Assembly: GCF_000344685.1 (NCBI RefSeq)
Contig: NW_006920420.1
Coordinates: forward strand, 326,578 to 390,577
DNA length: 64,000 bases
Source of the DNA: Gloeophyllum trabeum ATCC 11539
Lineage: Eukaryota > Basidiomycota > Agaricomycetes > Gloeophyllales > Gloeophyllaceae
Reading direction: 5' to 3'
Shown here: piece by piece, positions 34,732 through 46,843 of the stretch
Position numbering within the stretch: the first letter of the stretch is position 1
Layout of the letters: each line of letters starts with the position of its first letter
Notes under the pieces: model-generated
What the model was told of the DNA's origin: nothing
The model's database searches: none
The model's input: the letters and a program-made list of their open reading frames with translations, nothing else
Translations under genes and position numbers: made by a program

Positions 34732-35237
34732 CAATGACTGAACGTTTCTCAATTCAAGTAGCTCATACCACCCATCTGACCATGTACCATTAGCAAGCTT
34801 ACACTAGTCGACTCACCACAGAATCATGGCTCGGCCTTCATCAGTGTAACCGTTATATTCCCGGTTATTCTTACGCTCGAACCTCATCATGTACATTTCT
34901 TTTTCCTGCCTTGGCTGTAATGGATTTAACCGCTTAATTAATAGCCTCGACAGACCCGTTCTGTGTCAGCTACATCACCGAAGGCATACAGAAAGGGGCG
35001 TATTTCCCTCAGCTCGCTGCCACAGGACCCGTCATCCTCCTCCGGTCTTGCTCCGTTTTGTGCTCTTCCCTCAGCCACCCATATCTTCGAAGGGCATTGG
35101 CACGCAGTGGCCCGTCCCACTGATGTGGATTGATGGAAGCGTGCGCACCGAGCTACTCCTCCCCTACTGGGGGAGCGAGTTGGGAGCGTCCCACTGAGAC
35201 CAAGAGGACTGTCGTGCCGCTGCAGAAGTCGCGGCGT
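34732..35237. other. Convergent intergenic region
   Basis: This lies between the 3' ends of the nucleotidyltransferase gene (+) and an F-box gene (-). Nothing is recognised. Confidence 0.45.
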
Positions 35238-36979
35238 TCATCGTTGTGTAGCTTGTGTGAGCTGCGCGCGCAGACGCTCCATCTCCAGTTGCAGCTCCCT
35301 GGTCCTCTGCCTCTCCTCCTCTCGGGCCGTTGTCAATAAAGCTGCCACCTCGCCCACCTCCTTCCACCGGTTGGAGCACGTCGTGAGATCCCAGTCGGCG
35401 ATGTAATGTGCACGGTGCTGCAACGCGTGAGAGACCGTACAACTGACCGGCACGATCTTGCTGAGCGAGTTGGCCACAGAGTGCACTTCTTCGATGTAGG
35501 ACGTGCCGAAACGTAACGTCTTCAGGGCGCGTCCTACCTCTTTATCTTCGGGTATATCCAACATGTCAAAAGCAGGCTGGGTCGCGTCAATGTACAAGCC
35601 GATCTCCTCAATGTTGGGACATTCGCGGAGTAGCGAATTGAGCGCTCCTAATGTCAGAGCTGACTTGACCGTAACGAATGGCTCAGGGTTAAGTACAATA
35701 CTCTTCAAGTTGCGGAAGCGAAAGGCGATAGTGTCCATATCTTCGTGAGATAACTCTAGAACGCGGTCATGAGATATCGTGAAATGCTGGAGGTGTCGCA
35801 TTTGAAACAGCGGCTCAATGACTTTGATATCTATCGGTTCCATGTCGATTTCCACTTCGTCATCGTCGACGATCATTTGTTCGTCCGCGATTAACATGGA
35901 GCAGCGGAAGTCGAGGATTAGATTTTCAAGGGAGGGACACTGAGTGCAGATGCAGGTGACGACGCTGAGAGCGGTGTCAGCAAGGAGTGGTGTCACTTCT
36001 TGGAGGTGAAGCGTAGTTAGGTTGTGCATCGACCAGGTAGACCCCATGTGGTGGAATTCAGGGGTATGGACGGCTATCTCGAGGCTCTTCAACGCAGGGA
36101 AGGAGTCGCTGCTCAGGCTAGGGCGGAATACTTCCACGTCTTCCGAGTTCCCGTAGGATGGCGAACTAATATCGGAGTAATAGATGGTCTCCAGGCAGGG
36201 GATTGTAGCAAGCGTTTGCGCCACCTCCGGCGTGACATAAAATATGGGGAGTCCGAGTTTCCGCAGCTTCCTCAACTTTGGAAGAAATTCGAGAAGGTCC
36301 TTTTGGATCAATTTGAGGGGGGCAACAGAACGGAGCTCGAATGTATCGAGATCAGGCATCCGAGCCGCGACGTTGGTGAAGAAGGAAGACAAGGGATGAG
36401 AGTATCGCACGACTTTCGGGAGGTACCAGATAAACTCCCGTATGCCTTGATGCAGAAACATGACAGAGTCAAACGCCACCACCGTATCCTTGCAGTCCCA
36501 GGTAAGGCTGGTCAAGCTGGGCAGTATCGTTGCCGTAGTTCGCGTCATGCCCATATCCTCCAGGGCTTCATGACTGATTTCTTCGAGGGGGAAGTTCAGA
36601 GAGTATTCAAAAGTTATGCGGCGAACGCGACGCGCATATGTCAGGAACCGCGCCCATCCCGCGGGATCGGGTAACCCCTCGAACATCTGATACGAAGAAC
36701 GATATATTAGTTGCGTGAAGAAGGTATCGCGGAGTTTAAGCTCACCAGTTTATAGGAAGGGGAGAGGTGCATTGGGCAAAGTATTGTAAACAGGTCGCAT
36801 GGGCGCACGCGATGATTTTGCCACAAATTATCCAAGGCAACTTCGGACCATAGTTTGCAGACCCTTGCACTGACTGCGAGTGCCCTAGGACTGTCGTTCA
36901 GAAACGTGAGGATATACCTGAGCAGCTCCGGCGTGGCGAATACGCCTCGTACGCTTTCCATCGCGGCAGGAAGTGCCAA
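35238..36979 (-). CDS. F-box/LRR-type protein with C-terminal coiled coil
   Basis: Exon 1 (36979-36746, 78 codons) holds the F-box: FATPELLRYILTFLNDSPRA, then VSARVCKLWSEVALDNLWQN. After a 59-bp intron, exon 2 (36686-35238) starts MFEGLPDPAGWARFLTYARR and carries about ten irregular leucine-rich repeats (LTSLTWDCKD, KLRKLGLPIFY, LKSLEIAVHT, LTTLHLQEVT, LENLILDFRC, LKSIVLNPEP). The final 35 residues form an Arg/Glu-rich coiled coil (EEERQRTRELQLEMERLRAQ). Total length is 560 residues. It is a paralog of the genes at 15468 and 53820. It is divergent to PMS1, with 272 bp between the start codons. An SCF adaptor role is inferred from the domain order. Confidence 0.82.
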
Positions 36980-37251
36980 TGGTGGAAAGCGAACGCGATA
37001 AAGGGGCTCACGAAATTACGATACGATCACGTGTGGATGGTGGGCGCGTGTGGCGTTTGTTTGGATATGTTTAGTGATTGTGCAGCGGTACGCGCTTGTG
37101 GCGCATGCGACAGGATTGCTCGCCTATCAATGAGGAGGCTTGTATCTAGCCTACTTACTAGTACTGTGTTCCAATTCGACCTCACATCGTTCTGGTGTTC
37201 TTCTGTTCTCGGAGGTTCGATAACAAACTCGTGTCAGTTAATCTCAGAGTC
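36980..37251. promoter_or_regulatory. Shared divergent promoter region (F-box / PMS1)
   Basis: Only 272 bp separate the two outward-facing start codons, so both promoters must lie here. I see no clear TATA box. Confidence 0.4.
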
Positions 37252-40200
37252 ATGACGGCGGAAGGGAATGGCTCGATAAAAGTAATCGACTCCCACTCTG
37301 TGCATAAAATCACGTCGGGACAGGTAGTGATCGACCTGCAAACGGCGGTGAAGGAACTTGTTGAAAACAGCCTCGATGCTGGTGCTACAAGCATTGGTAA
37401 GTCATTCATCGTGTCTAGCTATGCATAGAAATTGATTTTTTGGACACGGGTCATAGAGGTCCGCTTCAAAGACTACGGACTAAAGTCGGTGGAAGTTATC
37501 GACAATGGCAGCGGGATTGCGCCGGAGGACTACGACAGTGTCGGTACGCCCAGCCCGACCAATTCCTCTGATTGCCCGCTCGTTTCGCTGACGCGTCACA
37601 GGTCTGAAACACCACACGTCGAAGTTAGCTTCTTTCGAAGACCTATCAACCGTCCTGACGTTCGGATTCCGGGGCGAAGCACTCTCCTCTCTATGTGCTC
37701 TCAGCGAAGCTGTGACAGTAACGACTGCCACCGCCTCTGAGGCACCCATGGGTACAATATTGGAGTTGGACAGGAACGGGCGAGTGAAGAGTCGGAGCGA
37801 GAAGACGGCGCGGCAGAGGGGTACGACTGTTGCGATAACGGGGTTGTTCAGGCCTCTACCAGTGCGTCGGAAAGAGCTCGAACGAAATGCGAAGCGGGAA
37901 TTCGGGAAAGCACTCAACCTGCTCAGTGCGTACGCTCTCGTTCCCTGTGCAAAGGAGAACAAGGGTGTCCGTCTGACTGTGTCCAACCAACCTGAGGTCG
38001 GGTTAGTAATATATCGTCTCACATGTGTTCTTGAATGTGATTCCACTCATTTGATTGTTTTAGCCGCAAAACAGTCCAGCTACGTACAGATGGTACCCCT
38101 TCGACAAGAGCCTCAATCTCCTCCCTATGGGGGCCGAGGTCTTTAGAGAACCTAGTGGATCTCGATCTCTGCTTTCAGGTACAGACGGAGAAGTCAGTCC
38201 TCAAACGGCGAACGATTACTGAAGGAGAAGACAGGTGTGCCACGCTTTCAACTTATCATGTTCATGGGATTGGACGACTCAACATGCACAGTGGCACACA
38301 GGTTCGAGTCCGAGGGCTTGTCTCGAAGTTCGCAGTTGGTTGCGGCAGAGCGGCTACAGATAGGCAATTTTTCTACATCAATGGGCGGCCGTGTAATCCA
38401 TCGAAGGTAATCCTGATTTTGCATGACCAGGGTCGCTGCGCTGATCACAATCTCGCGATTCGCTAGGTGCAGAAGGCGTTCAATGAGGTATACCGCACAT
38501 TTAATGCTACTCAATCGCCCTTCATTGTAGCCGACTTCATTCTCCCTACCAGTGGGTTTTCTCAGCCTACGGTGCTTGAATCACAGATTAACCGAAGTAC
38601 TTCATTGACCAGATACATGCGACATCAATGTAAGCCCTGACAAGCGGACTATATTCTTGCATAGCGAGAACAACCTTGTCGCAGGCCTGAAGGTGAGTTG
38701 TATCTTGCGGAGCATCCTTCATCTCATATTCTATGCGATATTTATCAGCAAGAGCTCGAGGAATCGTTCTCGCCCTCCCGGTGTACGTTTGATGTGAATG
38801 CGTCAGGGACTCTGAGCAAGCAAGCGACTCGACGCGCGTCTGATCGGATTTTGAGTGACGCCCGGAATTTAGACGCTGTACCTGATGTGGAGTCTCCGTT
38901 GTCCAGTGAAGACATTACCATGGATTCAGCTCTCCCGTCATCTGCAGGCGTGAGTGGCCAGCTCGCTAGTTCCTCCCCTGTTTCGCGAATCCAAAAAGAA
39001 GTTGCAAAATCTTTCGTTGTGACTGACACAGATAATAACGAGGGACATAACTTGCTCGATGAAGGGCCTTCGAGCTCTGCTCGCGACGATGTCAAGGCTC
39101 CGATGGATCCTCTTGACAGGCCGTCCCCTAGAGCGCCCAGTTTGTTGTTGGACGAAATGGTTGCATCGCAGTCTTCTAGCAGCGATCGAGGTCATATTCC
39201 CAGAGACTCTCGTTTACCAGCTGGCGTGGAGCTTTCTGGTTCGCCATCTGCTTCACAGATCCCGGTGTCCAAGCCTTCGCGTCCGCCTCCTCAGGGGCCC
39301 CGAACACCACATCCGCGTGAACCTCGAGGACTCGATGATGCACCTTCCTCGAATGTCTTACCTTCCCGTCGGACCTCCGCCACTAGGCCTTCAAGCCGCT
39401 CCCGTGCCGATAGCAGCGCACCCGTGCAGATGATTCTGGACACCTCAGGTGCTTCCTGGAACTTGCGACGAGGTTCGGGCGAGAAAGAACGTCCCGTGAA
39501 AAGGCCACGACTGGATGCAAAAGAGGGAGTCGAGGCTAGAGAAAACTTGAGAACGCGCATCCGCGACTTTGCGAGGAGGGGTAGCCAGGTGGTTCCTATG
39601 GAGCTTGATGAAGGCGAGGACGACGAGGCCGAGGAGGAAAGAGAGGACAGGGACTTGCAACCGCTGCCAGAGAGGGAATCGACTGCTGGCGTAGATGAAG
39701 AAAGTCACTCTGACGCGGACAGACCACCCCTGTTGGACGAAGCTGACGAAGGGACCGACGTGCGATCAAGTACACCTCTCTTTCTGGAGGGAGCAGAAGA
39801 AGACGAGGAGGAAGACACTCCGAACATCATTGTAAAAGCAGAAGCCGAGGAAGTCGTCGTCGACCTCACCCTTGGTGCTGTGACACTTGAACGTGAGGAC
39901 AGTGATGCTGTCTCTGCTCCCATTGAAATTATCCGGACATTGAACGACGAGGAAGTTGCTCTGCGATTTGATTTCTCTCGTGTCTCTCAGGTTTGGCAGG
40001 ATTTTAGGGCTAAATTGACGTCCCTCCGCAGCATCCAAAACAGTGCTGTGGCTCGGAATACTATCCTCGCCGCTGAAGCTAGCATTTCCAATACCACCGA
40101 CAATGCTAAAGCCACGGATGCACTGTCCAGGGTCATCGACAAGCAGGACTTTTTGGATATGGAAGTGATCGGTCAGTTCAATCGAGGATTCATCGTTGCT

Positions 40201-40973
40201 CGCAGGGTAGAGCGCGCTCCCGGCCATGGCAATGTCGTTAAAACAGACGACTTATTTATTGTCGATCAGCACGCCGCTGATGAGAAGTATAACTTCGAGA
40301 CACTGCAACAGACTACAAAAATAGAGGCACAAAAGCTGTTCAGGTGCGTACCCTCCATCATTTTCTGTGATGTCTAGGCCGAATATCCTCTAGGCCGGAA
40401 CACCTGGAGCTAACCACAGCCGATGAGTTGCTGGCCATGGAGAACATCGAAGTACTACGTTGCAATGGTTTTGATGTGACTGTGGACGAGGATGCGCTGC
40501 CTGGCACAGGACAGCGGCTCAAACTTATGGCACGACCTGTCAGCAAAGGCACTGTCTTTGATATGAAAGGTTTGTTCGTGCCTATGGTCCCGTATTTTGT
40601 TTCGCTGAATCAATATCCAGACCTCGAGGAGCTTATTGACTTGATGCGAGACCGCCCTGCAGGTCAGATTGTAAGATGTTCCAAGGCTCGTGCGATGTTC
40701 GCTATGCGTGCCTGCCGGAAGAGTGTCATGATCGGAATGCCATTGACCAAGAGTCAGATGACTACTGTGAGTAGAGGTATTGTGAAGAGGAGACGTTGCT
40801 GAAACTGATCTGATCCGCGTATCAAGGTGGTCCGACATATGGGTGCCATTGAACAGCCGTGGAATTGTCCCCACGGCAGGCCTACAATGCGGCATCTATC
40901 TGATATTTCGAGTACTTCCCGAAGACAGCATCGCTCGATGCCCGTGGATTGGGCAGCATTCGCGCCAGTGTGA
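37252..40973 (+). CDS. PMS1: DNA mismatch repair endonuclease subunit PMS1
   Basis: This is the MutL-family partner of MLH1; MutL-alpha nicks the error-containing strand after MutS recognition in the nucleus. Ten exons (37252-37396, 37457-37543, 37602-38001, 38064-38406, 38467-38551, 38613-38692, 38749-40343, 40394-40569, 40621-40766, 40827-40973) join to 1067 residues. The N-terminal GHKL ATPase has [12 protein letters not shown] (Glu35, Asn39), DNGSGI and [11 protein letters not shown]. The transducer domain contains [12 protein letters not shown] and [17 protein letters not shown] long acidic, Ser-rich linker (about 390-830) precedes the C-terminal domain, where [12 protein letters not shown] (about 886-897), ACRKSVMIG and [11 protein letters not shown] are all present. 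The metal-dependent endonuclease is therefore expected to be active. The start follows conserved [12 protein letters not shown]. The C-terminus after MRHL is about 27 residues longer than usual. Confidence 0.93.
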
Positions 40974-41246
40974 ATGCTGCATTGTGTTATGGATGTTGGC
41001 TGTGATAAGGCCCCACGGATGCGCGTTACACCTAGGAAACTCCTATGTTTCTCCATTTCCTCGACCATGATCGTGCACACACGTGGTAGACACCTCGAGA
41101 AGATTGTAGCCTCGGTGTCTTTCTCTTGACAGCTCCTCGGCAGAGATAACTCGTTATCATGCCACGATTCGGGGACCCGTGATGGCCCATTCCGTCGATG
41201 AATGGATAGGGACCGTGTCGCTATCATAAGATTAGTGAATCCTACC

Positions 41247-42594
41247 ATGTCGATACACAGCGTCAGACGTGAACAATGTCATTTGGCCTGGGATAACAGG
41301 TTGGTCGGATCCAGTGCATGTGATGATCAATACTACAATGCACATCTAGTATCGCCCCCGTTGTCCGAATTCAATCGGGTCAAACGGTGGATTTCGACTG
41401 TCTCGATGCGTCAAACGGACAACTGGAGCCTAATTCGACTACCGCTACGTTGGACTCCCTCGTTTTCTCCCAGCTAGACCAAGTGAACGGGCCTGTGTAT
41501 GTCGAAGGTGCCCAGCCAGGCGACACCCTCCAAGTAGATGTGCTGTCCATCAAAACTGGAGGATGGGGATGGTCAGCTCTCATCCCTGGCTTCGGTCTCT
41601 TAGCCGATGAATTTCCTGAACCGGCGCTGAAATTGTGGAAGTTGGACCAGGCCGGAGGATTTGCTTGGTTTGACCAAGCAAAGGGCATCAAGATACCTCT
41701 TAGGCCTTTCGCTGGCGAGATGGGGGTTGCAAGGGGTGTGAAGGGGGCCTTCTCGACAATACCGCCGTACAATACGGGCGGAAACGTCGATACAAAGCAC
41801 TTGACAGTTGACTCAACCTTGTTCCTCCCAATAGAAGTGGAGGGTGCCCTGTTTTCTATAGGAGTGAGTACTCAGCCCGATCAACCTTCGCTCCGCTGAG
41901 CGGTACGCATTTTATACACAGGACGGACATGCTGCGCAAGGGGATGGTGGTAAGTGGCAGTAACGTTCTTGGCGTTCTGATGCCAGTGCTTTGATTAACA
42001 ATCTCTCATCTACATAGAGGTTTGTGGTACGTCTTTCACGTGAACAGCGTCTGGCGTCGTCCGAACGCTGTGTCTACCAGGAACAGCAATCGAGACGCCA
42101 ATGAAAGTGACTGTCCGTCTCACTGTGCGGAAAGATCGGCCGTATACAAAGACTCCTCATTTCTCTACCTCCGTCTCAGACAAAGATGAGCAATATTACT
42201 GCACCACGGGCGTAGAACCAGGTATGTATCTGGATTATGTTACCCATTGGACCTCTTCTGACACATCCCGCCCGTGCGAGCTAGACATGCGAAAAGCCGC
42301 ACAGTCTGCGGTCAGACAAATGATCGACTTCCTGTGCGCAGAGCATAAATTGCATAGAACGGAGGCCTACATGCTATGCAGCGTTGCTGGAGATCTTCGA
42401 CTGCATGAGGTGGTACGTCGATTCCATTGAGCGGTACTCCCAAGGCTTCCGACTGAGGCCCCTGGATCCTATACAGGTTGATATGCCGAACTATGTTGTA
42501 TGTCGCACAGTCTCTTATCCCGAGGCGCAGCTGATATATAGCTCCACAGGTGGGCATGATGATGCCCCAATCAATATTCGGTCACGCCTCTTGA
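41247..42594 (+). CDS. Formamidase (FmdA/AmdA family)
   Basis: The family hydrolyses formamide or short amides to ammonia and the acid, giving nitrogen from cyanide or histidine breakdown. Exons 41247-41299, 41350-41863, 41922-41949, 42018-42026 (9 nt), 42081-42221, 42285-42412, 42477-42497 (21 nt) and 42550-42594 sum to 312 residues. Landmarks are CHLAWDNS at the start, VDFDCLDASNGQL, QVNGPVYVEGAQPGDTLQVD, GWGWSALIPGFGLLADEF, the metal/active-site region DGHAAQGDGEVCGTAIE, AYMLCSVAGDLRLHEVVDMP and the terminal NYVVGMMMPQSIFGHAS. The DGHAAQGDGEVCG block is assembled from three exons, including the 9-nt one, and every phase fits. All core motifs are kept, so an active cytosolic enzyme is expected. 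Confidence 0.88.
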
Positions 42595-44289
42595 GGACAG
42601 CAGTTCAACCCCGATGTATCCGGAATATGAGATAGAGCTGTGCGTTCCTGCGTACGGCGTCATTCCCTTGAAGGTGCAGAGATAATGGAGCAATCTCTGT
42701 GCCACATACGGTATGGCTAGCACTAGCGCTATTGCCATGACACTTGCTGCATATCCGCGGTCCAGGAGATCAAATACGGAAGAATCATGCTAGGTCAGTA
42801 GCTGTAGGCGTACACTTGGTAATCAGGATAATGCGGACCCATATTTGCTGCGAGGCAAGTTAGTTTGAACCTGACAGATTGTAGCGTGACCGCGAGGAGC
42901 GTGTAATATTAATGGCTGTCTGTAAGGCAGTAGCTGCCAGCGCCGCAATCGATAACTTCAATATAGAGTTGCGTCGGGCGTACAAACGCTGATGTATCTG
43001 CTTACTCTTGATATCCCTGGTATGACATATCAGCCATTCATCAATTACATGCACTAGTGATCAGGAGGTCGTTACTGCATGTATATGGTCTAGGATGTTT
43101 TCTGACCAATCCCGACACAGTATTTCAGAAGCCGGACTATGGATCATATCTCGGCCGGGTGCTATAGGTTAGACTACACTCCTTCCATCAGCCTGAGGCA
43201 GATCCTCCGTTCCGGTGTAGGTCGAAGCCCCAAAGTCTGGATGTTCTTCCACAGCAGCTTAAAGTCAGTGCGGTTGATCAGCTGGTTGATCGTCATGCAT
43301 TAGATAACTATGAAAGATAAAGCCACATATCATTCTTGTGACATCGTTCTGATTCGACAAGCTCACGATGGAGGGGCGAAGGTAATTTGGTACCTAGGCG
43401 AGACGCGACCCTGGGCCCTCGTCGACGAGCTCTTTCGAAGACACTCTGCTACCATTAATATTTCGCTAGGGAGACTTTTGTTCTCTTGGAAGTTCTGAAT
43501 GAGCACAGACAGACAGTTTCTCTCCGTTCCCCCGCGGCGCCGATGTGACCGAGCGTTTGATGCTGTACAGTAAACAAAAGAAGCGCTCGGGCCCGGGAGT
43601 ACGTGCGCCTGCTGGGTTGATTGGCTCCTGTCTACGCGCCAGTAACGACAGATCGTTGCTGAGCAGCCCCGCACATGTTTCCAGTAAAGCAATACAGTCC
43701 TCTGAATAGAAATTTCCAAGGGCCAAGAGAAGAGCATGGAGATGAATATGGAAGTAACCGTCAAAATGAGAGCAGTGGTCGGTCGGTACCTCTCCCACAT
43801 GACAAGGATTGAGGTACCGAGCCGGGACACCCAGGCGGTACCATGGCGTTAGTCTGTTCATCCGGATTCATGTGTTAGCATTCCTGACGTCTTCAAGGAC
43901 TGGCCAGTATACTACATACTAAAATATAAGGCCTACCGTATGCAATGCCAGCAGGCGACCCTCTCGACTCGGAGAAGGAAGCATACGAAACCTTCATCGG
44001 CAGTCGATTATACATCTGAAGCCACGGCCAAGGCTCAACTTGAAGCGTCGACCTGAATACTACTTGTTCCGCTGGCTTTACATCCTCCTGATTCAGGCAC
44101 TGTGGCGCCGCATGATCCGGGCTTGACGGACAAATTGGGAAACCTATCCGGACTATGGCTTTCAGAGGGCTAGTCTCACCTGTCCTCGTTTCAAACCCGA
44201 TGTAATGTTGATCTTGATGACGCTCCCGAGTACGTGGGGGCATTTATTATGCATCGCCCCGCGCCTCCGGTGCAGGCTGAACTCTCGCT
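42595..44289. other. 1.7-kb intergenic region
   Basis: Short frames on both strands show no domain, and no repeat or RNA gene was noticed. It contains the upstream region of the G-alpha gene. Confidence 0.45.
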
Positions 44290-46441
44290 ATGTCCATCCT
44301 GCAGCAGCCGAAGCCACTCGTACCAACAAGGTACGACGACCGACGCAACGACCCGTTCTACCGCATATTGAGGCCGCCAGAGGACGAGACGCCAGAGGAG
44401 CGCAGAGCCCGACTCCTGAAGCAACAGGACGCCCAGCGGGTCTCGAGGCAGATTGACGAAAGCATTTTAGAATCCAAGAAGGCTTTCGACAAACGGAAGA
44501 AAGCTATCAAGATCTTGCTCCTCGGTTAATTAGCCTCGACTTAGCGTGCAGGAGAGAACACTGACGTCTTTACGTACCTCAGGCCAGGCTGAATCAGGAA
44601 AGAGTACGACATTGAAAAGTACGCTCATAATCGTATCTTCAGTTACAAGAGGCTCATGCATTTATCGCCATAGATTTCCAGTTGACGTTCACTCCCAATC
44701 ATTTTCGGAGTGAACGACCCATATGGAGGATGGTCATCCAGTTGAACTTGATCAGGTACGCTAGCATTCAAAATATCATGTATGATATATAACTGAGGCT
44801 TCCTGTGAAGGTCACTAGCACGGCTTCTCCAGGTGCTACAGTACGAGTGGGACTCGGACGTCCCATCTTCCCCTGTGTCCCCTGTCCGGATAACATCCCG
44901 TTCTCCACCCAACCGGTCGTCGTCGGGCCCTTTGACAGATGAACATCGTAGAATCTGCAAGCGACTATCTCCTCTTGTTGCCATGGAGTCAGAGTTAACG
45001 AAGCAACTATTACCTGAAACACTGTCATTGAACAGGCCCATGCGGGATGTCTGCGTCCGGGCCGGCAGTGCGTGGAAGGGTATCCTCAACAAAGTCGCGA
45101 CGTTCGAACCCCCTCCATTGAGACCTGGGTCGAGAGGTGGCAGGCCTGGTTCGAGCGACGGAAGGCACAGATCCGACCCTACCGCCGTTCTGGTAGCGTG
45201 CAAAGACGACGTTATTGGTCTATGGCAGGATAAAGCTGTCCAACTTGTTCTGCGCAAACACGGAGTACGGCTAGAGGAGATGCCTGGTTTGTGGGTAAAT
45301 TGTTGCCTCCCTGATCAATATATCGGCTGACTTCTCTCAGCTTTCTGGACGATGTAGATCGAATAGCAACGTTCGATTACGAGCCCACGGATGGTGGGCA
45401 GTTATACTAGTGCATGTGTTGCTGTCCTTATTTTATGTTACAGATGACATATTGCGAGCTCGAATCCGCACTCTCGGCGTAGAAGAACATCGGTTTGTGA
45501 TGGATTCCGGTAAAATTCCCTCGGATGTCGAGCAAGGTTAGTAGCTGACAATTCGGCAGGGTCGCATGATGGCTCAGAATGGTACATTTACGATGTAGGC
45601 GGTAGCCGCGGCCAGGTAAGTTGATTCTGCTGATAGCGATCCGACTACATGGCTGATTTTGGTCGGATGGTGATAGCGTCACACATGGGTTCCATATTTT
45701 GATGATGGCACGTATCCCAGTACCATCCAGTGTGTCGACGAGGTATAACTTCGTCGTTGTAGTGCAAGCAATCATCTTCTTGGCCCCGCTGGTATTCAAT
45801 CAAACTCTGGACGAAGACCCAAGCATAAATCGGCTTGTGGGTAGTCTTTTTTGAAGGCTGCGAAACGAACTAACGGCCGCCTAGGAGGACACCATGACCC
45901 TATGGAAAGATATATGTTCGAACCCGCTCCTGGCCAAAGCTACCCTCGTCCTTTTCCTCAACAAGATTGATATACTCCGGTCCACAGTAGCCGCTGGTGT
46001 CAAACTTAAACGATATGTCCCGAGCTATGGGGACGAGCCTAATGATGTAGAGAATATCACCAGGTGTAAGCCAGCCACATTCTCCAGGTATACGAAGTCA
46101 CTTACGTTCTTCCTTCTTTAGTCTTCAAGGACAAATTCAGAGCATACCATGTACGTCTGCCGTGTTCTCCTGAGAGACACTAGGCGCTAATTCGGAAGCA
46201 GAAGAAATTTGCGCCGAAATATCGTCCGCTATTCGTCCACGAAACCTCTGTGATCGTGAGTGAAGGTACCCTTCCTTCTGCATCATCCACTAAACAGCCT
46301 ACGCAGGACACCCGGACTACGTCTGCCATCATTATAGGAGGTCAGTAAAGGTCTTCGGTTCCTCTGTCCTCGGCTCAATCTTGTTCTATAGTTCGTGAAG
46401 GTATATTACACGCGCACCTCAAGAGCATGAGTATCCTTTGA
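44290..46441 (+). CDS. Heterotrimeric G-protein alpha subunit, divergent basidiomycete type
   Basis: Fourteen exons (44290-44524, 44583-44618, 44674-44755, 44811-45290, 45341-45393, 45444-45509, 45560-45615, 45677-45707, 45763-45836, 45885-46065, 46122-46150, 46202-46255, 46307-46340, 46392-46441) give 486 residues. G1 is LLLGQAESGKSTTLK (residues 76-90). Switch I is ILRARIRTLGVEEH. G3 is YDVGGSRGQRHTWVPYFDD, with Ser333 where the GTPase glutamine normally stands. G4 is FLNKID (397-400) and G5 lies around HETSVIDTRTTSA. The helical domain carries a long Ser/Pro/Arg-rich insertion (about 130-235). There is no MGxxxS myristoylation start, so membrane attachment must differ from classical G-alpha. 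Intron 8 (45708-45762) starts with GC instead of GT. It probably relays receptor signals; the effector is unknown. Confidence 0.87.
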
Positions 46442-46843
46442 ACGTGTACCATTGCTTTGGGATTGTGCGCTACGTCGTTTTCTATATCCTCTGTATCCAT
46501 CATATACCTGATATGTCAAGGTTAATCCTTCTTAATCTATTGGCCCTCCCTTCGCATGTATCACCACTTGTACCATTCTAAAGGCCTATTTTATCTCGCA
46601 TTATTTATATTAGGCCGGCACTGGCAGAGTACTTACTAGTTGCACAAGAATACACGTCGATCACACAGCGCCTTAAGAGCATATGAGCAGTTCAACAAAG
46701 TAATTAGCATTGAGGGAGTACGAGTTGGGCGTGCTAACAAGTGAAGGCAATACGGCGAGAGTGCTGAATTCAATATTGATACAAGTGCATTATGAAGATA
46801 TATAAAGATATATGGGCGATTCGTCAAGACATCCATGGGTTGC
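46442..46843. other. Convergent intergenic region
   Basis: This is an AT-rich spacer between convergent genes; nothing is recognised. Confidence 0.45.

Noticed and set aside
38296..38312. GGTTCGAGTCC resembling a tRNA B box
   Set aside because: It lies in a PMS1 exon in a conserved coding block ([11 protein letters not shown]) and no A box or cloverleaf surrounds it.
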